Under the pieces are notes generated by a model. It was not told the origin of the DNA. It did no database searches and saw only the letters and a program-made list of their open reading frames with translations. From Nitrolancea sp040255925 (GTDB taxonomy: Bacteria > Chloroflexota > Chloroflexia > Thermomicrobiales > Thermomicrobiaceae), in NCBI GenBank assembly GCA_040255925.1, contig JBDZVX010000152.1:1-5444 (forward strand): a stretch of 5,444 nucleotides of DNA. The letters run 5' to 3'. Positions 5,444-5,444 of this stretch are shown here, in pieces; within the stretch, counting starts at the first letter, position 1; every line of letters begins with the position of its first letter. A program made the position numbers and the translations under genes.

Positions 5444-5444
5444 G

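Overview
The window reads as an ordinary bacterial chromosomal segment of roughly 60% GC. It holds the distal part of a branched-chain amino acid ABC transporter operon (livM-livG-livF, + strand), then a small four-helix membrane protein (+), then a convergently oriented di-haem c-type cytochrome (- strand), then about 470 bases with no confidently assignable gene. GC-rich codon use, GTG starts, strong AGGAG-type Shine-Dalgarno sites and the overall feel of the Liv proteins suggest a high-GC, possibly thermophilic lineage such as Chloroflexota/Thermomicrobia. That placement is an impression, not a demonstrated assignment.

Layout. Bases 1-1178 are the 3' part of livM: the frame is open to the left edge with no possible start codon before 93, and its first visible membrane helix is encoded before 93. 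livG (1182-2078) follows after 3 nt. livF (about 2059-2772) overlaps the end of livG. Together they encode one permease subunit and the two ATPase subunits of a HAAT-family importer; the second permease (livH) and the binding protein (livK) are presumably to the left of the window. A 144-nt spacer with a direct repeat of TACAATG and a perfect 10-bp palindrome precedes a 124-residue, four-helix membrane protein of unknown function (2917-3291). Between 3292 and 3533 are two hairpins, one suited to each converging transcript.

The minus-strand gene at 3534-4943 encodes a membrane-anchored or secreted protein with two CxxCH haem sites and a C-terminus typical of the MauG/bacterial cytochrome c peroxidase superfamily. 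Its start is best placed at GTG 4943, because a near-perfect AGGAGGT lies 8 nt upstream of it.

From 4959 to the right edge the coding status is unclear. Two short overlapping + frames have reasonable ribosome sites (5041-5289 and 5282-5443). An interrupted - frame with a protein-like composition covers 5038-5352. None is recognisable. I see no CRISPR array, insertion sequence, tRNA, rRNA or defence or novel multi-gene system. The most worthwhile leads are the undefined role of the di-haem protein, the insertion in LivG, the small membrane protein and the unresolved right flank.
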